This document shows, one piece after another, positions 38,301-43,486 of a DNA stretch of 64,000 nucleotides. The position numbers and the translations under genes were made by a program. The DNA is from Tubiluchus corallicola. Taxonomy: Eukaryota; Priapulida; Priapulimorpha; Priapulimorphida; Tubiluchidae. Every line of letters starts with the position of its first letter. The first letter of the stretch is position 1. Where the stretch lies: positions 576,997 to 640,996 of the forward strand of contig JAQGDQ010000051.1 of NCBI GenBank assembly GCA_030141605.1, in the 5' to 3' direction. The notes under the pieces were generated by a model that made no database searches, was not told where the DNA came from, and saw nothing but the letters and a program-made list of their open reading frames with translations.

Positions 38301-41300
38301 AGAAAGAGAAACCAGTAATAAACTTAGAAAATGTACGGAATGTTTGCACCGGAACTGGAATTTTAAACAACCTAGAAGGCATGTAAATTCCCCTTAGGTG
38401 CAGTATAGCGAGCGCCAGACAGTTTTCAGAGATAGGCAGCAGTGGTACACAAATCCCAATTGAATGTTATTCTTACCAATAATTAGTCTTACGTCATTGG
38501 TCTTTAACGACCTACATGATTGGTCTTTAAAGACCGTAGTCTTACGTCATTGGTCTTTAACGACCTACATGATTGGTCTTTAAAGACCGTAGTGAATCAC
38601 TAGCTAGCTCAAAGAGGTATTTTAGACCCAGTGTAAAAGGTTGTGTACTGTGCCTCGCTTATAATGTATTGGGCTAACCGACACAAAAGTCAATTGCACT
38701 CCTATCTCAGTGGATTTGTGCTACACACAGTTGACACAAGCTGCCAATTTGCCATTATCTTCCTTATAGATACGCATATCTAGAAAAAGGATAGACCCAT
38801 TTTTCTCAACCTCAACTGTAAGATGTATAGCCAAGTGCAAACCATTCAAGAACATATGCACAAGAAACATGGGCAGTTATCTAAAGAATGTATGCTGATC
38901 CAGATAAGACTCCACGATCACATAGACGTTGCGATGCAATGTCTATGGCTTCCTTCACAAGTAGGGATGTGAACAGTGACTCTACACCAAATGACACCAT
39001 GAAAGCTGAACTCTGGAACTCAGATCCATTGATGAGATATGATTTCCTGTATGGTCGAAATTGATGTTGCCTTAGGTAACACAGATGAAACAATATTTCC
39101 TGCATAATTTCTCCGCCTCAGCTAAAACATCAAAACGATTACATTTGGCTAAACTGGAATGCTTTGGTCCGAATTTTACCACATCAATGACTCATTGTGG
39201 TAGACTCATATATGAGATACTCATAACTGAATAATACATTGCAATTGCAGGTCTGTCATATATCTTCCTGGGCTGTGTAATTTTCCCGGCATGTGTATAA
39301 CGAACTTGGCAGATACCTGGCAGAAGCCCAGTGTAGATGCTATTATCAACAATAACTCACTGCGAGCAAAGCCATTAGTAAAAAAACGGTAGGGAAACGA
39401 AATACGTTTACCACCATTAGTTCAAGGTCATCTTGACACTTAGTCAGCTAATTAGAAAGGAAACTCTGTTGCTATCTAATTGTAACTCTGGAACTGACTG
39501 GGAGTGTTGCTTGATAGGTGAAGCACCCTGAAAGTTTGAAAGACAGAAACTTTGGCACTAACTAATCTACAAGCAGGTCTGTAGAAACTGCTTGGAAAGT
39601 ATACACTTCCTATGTTTCAAGGTGGCATTCACATTTGCATAATAGAGGCTGTGCTGACTCTCCAACTATGGCAAAAGACCATTTACGTAAGAAAATACCT
39701 AGTGACCATACATGCACGTTCGTGCATCTCAGCTGCAATGCTAAACTACATCCCCATCCTATATGAGTTCTGTGTTGTGTGTGTGAGGCGCAGTATATCC
39801 AAAAACAGACTATACTGTAGGGTGTACAGTTCACTTCATATGCACTCATCGCTAGAAAATAACACTTTAGCCTCTGGCTTCTAGAGTACCAATAGTCATT
39901 CTCTTTAGACCACTTTTAACAACTTGTACTGCCCTCTCTGCTTGTTCGTTAGATGCCGGTTTGAATCGGGCAGATTTAATATGTTTCATGCCATCGTTAG
40001 TTAATAATTTCTGAAATTCAAAACTTGTAAAAGTAGTACCGTTATCGGAGACCAAAGAGCTTAGTTTAGTTGAAGCTGTTAGTACAACAAAATAAAACTA
40101 AATTTAAATTCACCAGATATTGATATATCGGCTCAGGCCAAGAAGGTAAACTTGTACAGGACTCCATACTACATACAAGTAACAAATTAGCATCTTCAAC
40201 AATAAAAACTGTATAATAACTACAGAGCAGAGGCATTCATAACCTAATTCTGTGTCATTCGGTCCTAGCGGTTTGTTTGTTCAGATGACGAAGGGATGAG
40301 CCCCTCCTGTCTTAGAAACCGCAAAATAGACTGTATTCATGATAAAATTATCAACACATAGGCTTCCTGAGATAGGCTTACTCATTCTCTATTTTTGCCT
40401 GAATATAGCAACAAAAAGAAAAAACATTGCCTTCATTATAACAGTGATACTATTAAAAGCAATATCGTTATAGGCATTGTCCATTTTTCTGCAACAGACT
40501 AAACAGTCTTGTAAATATTCTAAACTGAGGCTGTTTTATATTTGTTACAGATCGTATGTACACATACCAACAGTTACCTATACTACCACCATCGCAGCAC
40601 ATAAGACACCCAGTTTTGCGAGATCCTCTTCATACTCCGCCATCTCCAACATCGCCTAATGAAAGATCCAAATTACACCTGCAGCGGCCGCCCAAGAAAC
40701 CACGACGATCCAAAACAGATGCGAATGGTCTACCTGTGAAACGGAAAAATAGGGAAAGTAAGTGAACAACGCATGTGATTTGCAAAGCCTTGCAGCGTTT
40801 TTTAGTGATTATTAGTGACTGTGTTAATATTACTAAGCCCAAGCAATTAGCATTTAGTGATTGTTTGTGCCTTTTTTTTGTTTTTTTTTCACCTGAAGAT
40901 AGTCCAAAGCGGTAAACCTAAATGTCGTGCCTTTGGTATCTTTTATTTTATTTTCTGTGAGATATTTTTATTAAATGAACTCCATGAATTCTGTATATCC
41001 GTGTAACTGAACTCCTGGCCTCCTAGACAAAGCTCTAACACCATAGCTGTTTACCTTTTTACTATTCCTATTTCACCTTTTTGATATTTGATGATGGTTT
41101 GTAATAAATATGATTATGTGGAACGCACGCGTCAGCTTTCAATAAAGCATACGTGAGAAACTAGACAACATCTTATAAGCATTGTATACTTGCCATGAAC
41201 AATTTTTACTTAATTTACTGTATCTAAAAATTGTGTACTAGCATAGATTTGTACAACATCTTTAGTATGTGTCACTAAGCTGATTTTTTAGGTTCTACAA

Positions 41301-42020
41301 CGTACCTATGGGAATTTTTACTTAAACTATTACAAGACAAAGATACATGTCCACGATTTATAAAATGGACCAACAAAGAGAAAGGAATTTTTAAACTGGT
41401 TGATTCGAAAGCAGTGTCCAGATTATGGGGTCAGCATAAGAACAAACCAGACATGAATTATGAGACAATGGGACGAGCTCTAAGGTAAATTTTGGTTTAC
41501 ATAAGTATACTAAGTTACACATTGTATGAAAAAATAATTATTTTCATAAATAAATGATAAATAATGAAAATGTTGTTACTTAGGAAATAAAACTCAATAG
41601 AAAATAAAAATAAAAAACAATATTATTCCAACAAAGTAATTTGCAGCGTGAACTGAGGCTCGAAAAACTATCGTACTTCTTGTCCATTCACAATATTCCT
41701 TTTTTTTTGTAAGGAATAGCATCAAGTTCTTATATCAGAAATAGCGCATTACATTTTTTGGGAGTTTCATTGGCATACACAATGATAAGGTGTCATTGCC
41801 CTACTTGGCTGGAAAAAATATCTTGTAACTCAAGACCAGAAGTGCCGAGAAGAACCGTTGTTGACCCTATTTATATCACTGATTGCTTGGAGATAAATAA
41901 ATTTATTTATTATTTAGGTATTACTATCAGCGAGGAATTCTTGCCAAAGTTGATGGACAACGACTTGTTTATCAGTTCGTAGATCTGCCCAAAGATATTG
42001 TTGATCCACAGAGTTTATAA
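10678..42020 (+). CDS. E74: E74/ELF-type ETS transcription factor, eight coding exons
   Basis: A sequence-specific nuclear transcription factor of the ETS family, ELF/E74 branch. In insects, E74 is an early ecdysone-response gene that binds purine-rich sites with a GGAA core. Coding exons are 10678-10749, 18138-18516, 29356-29625, 31913-32005, 33791-33931, 40551-40757, 41292-41484 and 41918-42020. They total 1,458 nt, or 485 residues plus TAA. All junctions are GT..AG and keep frame. In order: acidic N-terminal part (about 1-135), basic cluster RRRKRKR (137-143), VKQE sumoylation-type motif (158-161), [10 protein letters not shown] (242-251), His/Pro/Gln-rich linker (273-350), basic stretch PPKKPRRSK (365-373), ETS domain (about 390-473). 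The ETS domain contains [25 protein letters not shown] and MGRALRYYY, with the two GGA-contacting arginines at 449 and 452. The protein ends soon after the domain, as in insect E74. The start is uncertain: the ATG lies 3 nt inside an exon with an upstream acceptor, so a further 5' exon must exist outside or unseen. Confidence 0.93.
10838..11190 (+). repeat. Interspersed repeat (TGTTACG family), longest copy
   Basis: Begins TGTTACGATGAGCGGATGG and reaches CGTAACA at 11116-11122, giving TGTTACG/CGTAACA ends about 285 bp apart. The similarity shared with other copies continues some 70 bp further, to GAAGCACGCAGGAGAAGAAAT. Sharing that extension argues against a plain solo LTR bounded by TGTTACG..CGTAACA. 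The element type is unknown. It lies in the first listed E74 intron, 90 bp after the exon. Confidence 0.6.
11340..11990. other. GC-richer unidentified stretch
   Basis: Base composition is more GC-rich than the flanks, with short plus-strand frames at 11431-11649 and 11616-11888. No domain is recognised. It adjoins the stem-loop element and may be part of the same unidentified mobile element. Confidence 0.35.
11994..12325. repeat. Stem-loop element enclosing a minisatellite
   Basis: Left arm 11994-12038 (AGGTAGGTGTTCCGTGTAAG ... ATGTTGGAAAACTT) is complementary, with about one mismatch, to right arm 12282-12325. The loop is about 243 bp and contains the 17-bp tandem repeat at 12040-12167. This is the form of a foldback or MITE-like element. 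No target duplication was identified. Confidence 0.75.
12040..12167. repeat. 17-bp minisatellite, about 7 units
   Basis: Tandem units of the form GGCAGCTTGGCATTCTT with G/A and A/G variation. One longer unit near the end has an extra GGCAGCAT. Translated on the minus strand it gives a repetitive Lys/Pro/Ser/Cys-rich chain, which I treat as an artefact. Confidence 0.85.
12391..12465 (+). other. tRNA-like A and B boxes (possible SINE head)
   Basis: TGGCAGCGTTTCGG at 12399 resembles a pol III A box and GTTCGAATCC at about 12443 is a good B box, at tRNA-like spacing. No acceptor stem pairs, so this is not a functional tRNA. It could be the head of a decayed SINE. Confidence 0.3.
12505..12577 (+). 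repeat. 5' fragment of the TGTTACG-family repeat
   Basis: Nearly identical to the first ~75 bp of the 10838 copy: TAACGATGAGCAGATTG, GAAAACGTAAAACAA, AAAATTACTGAATTAAGTA. It then ends abruptly. Confidence 0.6.
13500..13645 (+). repeat. Fragment of the GTGACTCTAG repeat module
   Basis: Contains CCAACCTGTGTGTTTGGTGA followed by CTCTAG and ends in AATAATAATA. The same order occurs at 14770-14850 and 17520-17600. The left edge is an ACTATT/GCTATT simple repeat. Confidence 0.45.
13834..14420. repeat. ~142-bp tandem modules, four diverged units
   Basis: Units start near 13834, 13975, 14116 and 14277 with GGGTCAGAGGTCAACCAATC or a variant. Each continues through GTTTGTCTC..GACCTTTC, GATGTACTACAA.CTAGTTT and CACTGGAAG, and ends with TTTGTCTCCTCGGCCCCTAT and TTTTG. 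The third unit is the most diverged and is longer. Similarity between units is clear by eye but far from identity, so the array is old. Confidence 0.75.
14421..14850. repeat. Repeat tail shared with 17.4 kb and 17.9 kb
   Basis: The block runs TTTGACTCTGAGGTCACAC, then CATTTATCCCACA, TTTGAATTTAACTCAAAGCC, CTTGACC, GTTTGGTGACTCTAGGTGCC and GTTTTGGAGTTATTCACTG, ending near AATAATAAA. Its second half reappears in order at 17240-17600 and 17815-18010. This marks an interspersed family of unknown class, to which the ~142-bp modules may be the 5' part. Confidence 0.55.
15441..16166 (+). mobile_element. hAT-family deletion derivative with 8-bp target duplication
   Basis: The element spans 15449-16158. 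It has 15-bp terminal inverted repeats CAGTGGTTCCCAACC and GGTTGGGAACCACTG and is flanked by the perfect 8-bp duplication CTGTAGGC (15441-15448 and 16159-16166), the hAT hallmark. Short GGGGTACGC words recur next to both ends, as expected for subterminal transposase-binding motifs. The interior retains the carboxy end of a transposase (15681-15887). At ~710 bp it is an internally deleted derivative that would need a transposase from elsewhere to move. Confidence 0.93.
15681..15887 (+). pseudogene. hAT transposase, C-terminal dimerisation domain remnant
   Basis: The open frame ends [20 protein letters not shown], then [14 protein letters not shown], then PDIKKLV and a stop. This matches the hAT dimerisation region (TTYxCExGFS...KxKxRNRLD...LRxAxS) of the ZBED/SCAND3-like branch. 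The catalytic part is absent. The remnant has no internal stop, which fits a fairly recent deletion or insertion. Confidence 0.88.
16262..16446 (-). repeat. TGTTACG-family repeat, minus-strand copy
   Basis: The reverse complement carries CCGACGAGGCCATTCCATAG, ATTCAACATCACTATGCAA, the GAGGGAGAGGGTCGAAAATAAA block, CCTCGTAACATTGCCCTCC, and a shortened tail with TCGAACCAGA. It lacks about 20 bp of the tail seen in the other copies. Confidence 0.6.
17173..17395. repeat. 111-bp tandem duplication
   Basis: Two copies, starting at 17173 and 17284, begin GTTACGGTT.GCACTCTTAATG and continue through TTTTAATACCTCGGGTGTAC and CCACAATA.TTTAATGTATGT. They differ at a handful of positions. The second copy runs into the shared repeat tail. 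Confidence 0.85.
17396..17600. repeat. Copy of the GTGACTCTAGG repeat tail
   Basis: Same order as 14620-14850: TTTGAATTTTATTCCGAGCC, CCTTGACCCTTTGACCCGAAG, TTTGATGACTCTATTTACC, GTTTTGGAGTCATTCTGAC and ATCGTAGCGAATAA. Confidence 0.5.
17815..18010. repeat. Truncated copy of the repeat tail
   Basis: Contains CATCTATCTCACAATATC, TTCAATTCAACTCAAAGCCC, CATTCGAAAAACTGACTGACG and CCTTGACCCGAGGTCAG, then breaks off. It ends about 130 bp before the E74 exon at 18138. Confidence 0.5.
18138..18516 (+). CDS. E74: E74 exon, acidic region and basic cluster
   Basis: The acceptor is TTTTTTTTCAG ending at 18137 and the donor is GTGAGT at 18517. The exon enters in phase 0 and leaves in phase 1. It encodes residues 25-150 and starts [19 protein letters not shown]. 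The stretch [15 protein letters not shown] is acidic-hydrophobic, as expected of a transactivation segment (inference). It ends with the basic run [10 protein letters not shown], a plausible nuclear localisation signal. If the intron were retained, translation would stop at 18545, ten codons past the exon. Confidence 0.9.
19159..19826 (-). other. Two unidentified minus-strand open stretches
   Basis: Minus-strand frames at about 19159-19470 (ends [15 protein letters not shown]) and 19578-19826 (contains [20 protein letters not shown]) are each free of stops for 80-105 codons, and neither has an ATG near its 5' end. I recognise no domain. They could be the remains of an inserted gene or simply chance. 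Confidence 0.2.
21844..21883. repeat. CAG/CAA microsatellite
   Basis: Runs of CAG then CAA triplets in non-coding sequence. Confidence 0.9.
22290..22549 (+). mobile_element. Possible LTR end with primer-binding-like site
   Basis: AATAAAC near 22508 is followed by ...TTTCTTACA and then GGCGCCCTGGTTCC at about 22548. GGCGCC-type sequences right after an LTR end can act as a tRNA primer-binding site. The upstream CTCTCTGGTTCAGTGTGG-like stretch has an R/U5 feel. No second LTR and no gag or pol were found, so this is a weak call. Confidence 0.25.
23667..23995 (+). repeat. TGTTACG-family repeat, plus-strand copy
   Basis: Starts TGTAACGTCGAGCGGATTG, contains GAAAACGTAAAA, CCACTGAACCGATGAGGCC, GCAATGGCTTCATATGGACG and GGTCGAAAATAAATGGCAT, and ends near CGTAGCAATATCGTTACA. 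It has an extra ~25 bp insert near the 5' end and lacks the 3' extension. Confidence 0.6.
24083..24149. repeat. Pure ATG/GAT microsatellite, ~22 units
   Basis: An uninterrupted 67-bp ATG triplet run, flanked by AATAAT repeats. Polymethionine and polyisoleucine frames here are artefacts. Confidence 0.97.
24949..24990. repeat. CTAT microsatellite
   Basis: About ten perfect CTAT tetranucleotides. Confidence 0.97.
27649..28155 (+). other. Longest open frame of the window, unidentified
   Basis: 168 codons from a GTG, or 145 from the first ATG at 27718, ending in TGA. The predicted chain is basic ([19 protein letters not shown]) and later hydrophobic. No domain, signal peptide or family is recognised. 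It lies in an E74 intron and its 3' end runs into the minisatellite at 28.14 kb. Chance or repeat origin is the default reading. Confidence 0.15.
28141..28395. repeat. GTGACCATGTAGG minisatellite, first part
   Basis: Irregular tandem units of about 20-35 bp built on AAGTGACC(A/G)TG(T/C)AGG with variable spacers. The same motif resumes at 28676-28760 beyond an inserted SINE-like element. Confidence 0.75.
28396..28670 (-). mobile_element. tRNA-related SINE, minus strand
   Basis: On the minus strand the head contains an A-box-like TCTAGTGGTAACATG and a B-box-like GAGTTCGATAC at near-tRNA spacing. The far end is an AAGATTATTGTTATTG-type simple tail at about 28396-28425. It interrupts the minisatellite, whose motif occurs on both sides. 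Confidence 0.55.
28671..28830. repeat. GTGACCATGTAGG minisatellite, second part
   Basis: Units such as AGAGTGACTAGATAGGTGG and AAAGCGACCATGTAGG continue the array of 28141-28395. Confidence 0.65.
29258..29350. repeat. ATT/ATC microsatellite abutting the E74 acceptor
   Basis: Imperfect ATT, ATC and GTT triplets end a few bases before the acceptor of the exon at 29356. They form its polypyrimidine-like tract. Confidence 0.85.
29356..29625 (+). CDS. E74: E74 exon with VKQE motif
   Basis: The acceptor is TTATTTGCAG ending at 29355 and the donor is GTAAGC at 29626. The exon enters and leaves in phase 1. It encodes residues 151-240, with VIVKQENG near its start (a psi-K-x-E sumoylation consensus), a His-rich patch, and Pro-rich [10 protein letters not shown] and DPPLMPPLM segments. 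The acceptor lies directly after a run of ATT/ATC-type microsatellite DNA (about 29258-29350), which serves as its pyrimidine-rich tract. Confidence 0.9.
29626..31912 (+). other. E74 intron between coding exons 3 and 4
   Basis: 2.3 kb. Overlapping open frames on both strands lie at 30120-30799 (minus: [17 protein letters not shown]; plus: [18 protein letters not shown]), but no family is recognised. A 12-G tract is at 31637-31648. The rest is AT-rich. Confidence 0.6.
31913..32005 (+). CDS. E74: E74 exon with [10 protein letters not shown] motif
   Basis: The acceptor ends TTGATAG at 31912 and the donor is GTAGGC at 32006. The exon enters and leaves in phase 1. It encodes residues 241-271. The opening [10 protein letters not shown] followed by a Ser/Asp/Gly-rich tail matches the segment I recall from insect E74. 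This is the best evidence, beyond the ETS domain, that the gene is the E74 orthologue and not another ELF gene. Confidence 0.92.
32490..33625 (+). pseudogene. LINE reverse transcriptase C-terminal relic in E74 intron
   Basis: Frameshifted remains of a Jockey/CR1-like ORF2 on the plus strand: [14 protein letters not shown], then [26 protein letters not shown] followed by two stops, [19 protein letters not shown], and the carboxy-terminal [15 protein letters not shown] and LHKKYGNH. A 3' UTR and an AATTG-rich tail end at about 33625, some 165 bp before the next E74 exon. Several stops and shifts make it inactive. It is co-oriented with E74. Confidence 0.8.
33791..33931 (+). CDS. E74: E74 exon, His/Pro/Gln-rich linker
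   Basis: The acceptor ends TATTTTGTAG at 33790 and the donor is GTACGA at 33932. The exon is phase 1 to phase 1 and encodes residues 272-318. The product is low-complexity with many His, Pro and Gln (for example [15 protein letters not shown]). It reads through without a stop and joins in frame on both sides. The composition suits a disordered linker; no domain is visible. Confidence 0.87.
34025..34124 (+). other. Exon-like interval, not frame-preserving
   Basis: Bounded by an acceptor TTATGCAG and a donor GTAAGT, and open in the phase left by the previous E74 exon (reads [18 protein letters not shown]). Its length of 100 nt would shift the downstream E74 frame. Confidence 0.2.
34601..34662 (+). 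other. Second exon-like interval, not frame-preserving
   Basis: Bounded by CTAATTTTAG and GTAAGTG, and open in the incoming phase (reads [20 protein letters not shown]). At 62 nt it too would shift the ETS frame, and it is not open if joined after 34025-34124. Confidence 0.2.
35333..35369. repeat. AAT microsatellite
   Basis: About twelve AAT triplets. Confidence 0.95.
38484..38589. repeat. 53-bp tandem duplication with nested palindromes
   Basis: Two identical copies start at 38484 and 38537 (TAGTCTTACGTCATTGGTC...). Each carries GGTCTTTAACGACC and the perfect 14-bp palindrome GGTCTTTAAAGACC. Confidence 0.95.
38640..39105 (-). pseudogene. Penelope-like element reverse transcriptase fragment
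   Basis: The minus strand reads [10 protein letters not shown], then [20 protein letters not shown]. This is motif A of Penelope-like reverse transcriptases (usually SFDVVSLFT), with the catalytic Asp replaced by Gly. Downstream come [20 protein letters not shown], a TAG, and [19 protein letters not shown], which match the family's LPFLDV and later YKRG region. The segment with the RYVDD catalytic box is missing between the two parts, at about 38870. It is an inactive deleted copy. Confidence 0.78.
39867..40091 (-). pseudogene. Ty3/gypsy-type integrase core fragment
   Basis: The minus strand reads [20 protein letters not shown], then [29 protein letters not shown] and VKSGLKRM. This is the integrase catalytic core around the second Asp (VSDNGTxFTS) and the catalytic Glu region (HPxSNGQAERxVQ). 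Here the His is Lys and the Gly is Glu. It stops at TAA (39867). Nothing of the protease, reverse transcriptase or LTRs was seen nearby. Confidence 0.82.
40551..40757 (+). CDS. E74: E74 exon, Pro-rich linker and basic patch before ETS domain
   Basis: The acceptor is TTTGTTACAG ending at 40550 and the donor is GTAAGT at 40758. The exon is phase 1 to phase 1 and encodes residues 319-387. A Pro-rich stretch (HTPPSPTSP) is followed by [10 protein letters not shown] and KRKNRE. Such a basic region just before the ETS domain is typical of ELF/E74 proteins and is a likely nuclear localisation signal. Confidence 0.9.
41292..41484 (+). CDS. E74: E74 exon, main part of the ETS DNA-binding domain
   Basis: The acceptor is TTTTTTAG ending at 41291 and the donor is GTAAAT at 41485. 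The exon is phase 1 in, phase 2 out. It encodes residues 388-451: the TTYLWEFLL helix, [35 protein letters not shown], and the start of recognition helix 3 (MGRAL). The match to the insect E74 and vertebrate ELF1/2/4 ETS domains is near-complete over the residues I know to be invariant. Confidence 0.97.
41918..42020 (+). CDS. E74: E74 terminal coding exon, end of ETS domain
   Basis: The acceptor ends TTATTTAG at 41917. The split codon AG|G restores Arg452, giving RALRYYYQRG. The exon continues [14 protein letters not shown], the last strands of the winged helix, then [13 protein letters not shown] and TAA at 42018-42020. The carboxy tail is very short, as in insect E74 and unlike vertebrate ELF1, where a long activation region follows the ETS domain. 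Confidence 0.96.
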
Positions 42021-42700
42021 ATACAGTCGGTGTTGCCAAAATGAATCTGTCTCTTGTCATCTGCCAATTTTGTCACCATAGCTGACTGAAATGTTTGCAG
42101 AAGTACACACATAAATACACTTGTACATAATGTATAGTTAAAAGGATTTACACAAAAATGATTGAATAGTTACTTAACTGCTCTGTATCATTGTTAAAGT
42201 TGTATATTGTTATTAGATTTAAGACATTTTTCTCGTGTAATTTAGGGTAAAATTCTGTAAAATGCCCACTTTGACTTTCGTATCATTGATAGCATCACTC
42301 CCACTATATTGTGTACATTCGTGTATTGCTTTTGTCGAGCATGAGCATAAATATTAATTTCGTGTAATATGACATACTTTGTTCTGCAAACTGTCATAGC
42401 TAAAATTATGAAAATGATAACAAACATGTATTTAATTAAGCAGCTCTACAAAAACAAAATCAGGCTTAAAACTAAAAACGAAGTTATTATCAATAATGGA
42501 CAAACATTCCACGTACTGTCTTGTTGCTGTGTTTTGTCCTTTTCCAGCAGTGTGGTGGGGCCTATACAAAGGCCCAGTGCATGTACGGGCACTCCTGCAC
42601 TTGGCAGTTTCCGTATACAACGTATAATTGCATCCTATCGGTATAACCAATTATTAATTGTTCAAGCAAGAGATTTTTTAATTTGAAAAACAAAACTTTT
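42021..42700 (+). other. Probable 3' untranslated region of E74
   Basis: AT-rich sequence directly after the TAA with no long open frame. No canonical AATAAA was found before the inverted-repeat element. The first one noticed downstream is at about 42923, inside its left arm; others lie near 44258 and 44876. The transcript end is therefore undetermined, and the inverted repeat may be transcribed. Confidence 0.4.
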
Positions 42701-42707
42701 ATTAAAG

Positions 42708-43486
42708 GCTTTAAGATATAAAATTTTGAAAAACATGTCACATACGTTTCAACTGCAGGCTGCAGTCGTTTTCAGTGTGATAAATTATGCAAACAACAAC
42801 CAGTTTTATAGGCAGGGCCTACAGTACAGAAGTTCACGAATCATTGTATATAAAGAAAGCAAAAATATATTGAATTTACAGGCCTGCAGAAAAAAGAGTA
42901 AAAAGTATAGTTAGGTGTTTATAAATAAAGTTAAGGGAATTGAACTACTTTGCACATTACGTGAAAGCTTGTTAGGGTACATGGATAAACTTTATTTTAT
43001 TATTCCCTCTTGTTTGTAGCTTTGGTCACAATGCTGAAATTATTAAAATCAGCCCAAGATCCAGAGGTACAAATTAGGTCTTGAATGTTAGATTGAGGAG
43101 GATGTTTAGTCTCTTGCTAGTTCTAGAGGCATACCCGATGTTCACATATTGTTACTTTAACGTGCCTAGACGCTTTGCCATGGCTGACAGCATTGCAGCT
43201 AATACACTGAAATCTATAAACAATGCCATGTGCAAAGTAATTCAATTCCCTTAACTTTGTTTGCAAACTCCTCACTATGCTTTTACTGTATATGCTTCTT
43301 TTCTACAGGTCTGTTAATTCATTGCATCTTTGGCTTCCTTGTAAATACACAATAGTGAATTTCTGTAGTGTAGGCTCTGCCTATAAAACTGGTTGTTGTT
43401 TGCGTAATCTGTCACACAGAAGATAACTGCAGCTTGCAGTCGAAACGTTTGTGGCATGTTTTCTGACATTTCATATCTTTAAGCTT
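42708..43486. repeat. Large inverted-repeat (foldback) element
   Basis: Left arm about 42708-42968 and right arm about 43222-43486 are reverse complements with roughly 80% identity by eye, separated by ~250 bp. Shared segments include CAAACAACAACCAGTTTTAT followed by AGGCAG, GTTAAGGGAATTGAA, CTTTGCACAT, and the outer CGTTTC.ACTGCA.GCTGCAG. It starts about 690 bp after the E74 stop codon. The two diverged arms suggest an old MITE or foldback transposon. No transposase is present. Confidence 0.85.

Larger units (their letters stand above)
33932..40550 (+). other. E74 intron between coding exons 5 and 6
   Basis: A 6.6 kb intron containing two exon-like intervals with consensus splice signals that do not keep the E74 frame (34025-34124 and 34601-34662), an AAT microsatellite (35.33 kb), a 53-bp duplication (38.48 kb), a Penelope-like fragment and a gypsy-type integrase fragment. 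From 35.4 to 38.4 kb I see only AT-rich sequence without a recognisable element. Confidence 0.85.
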
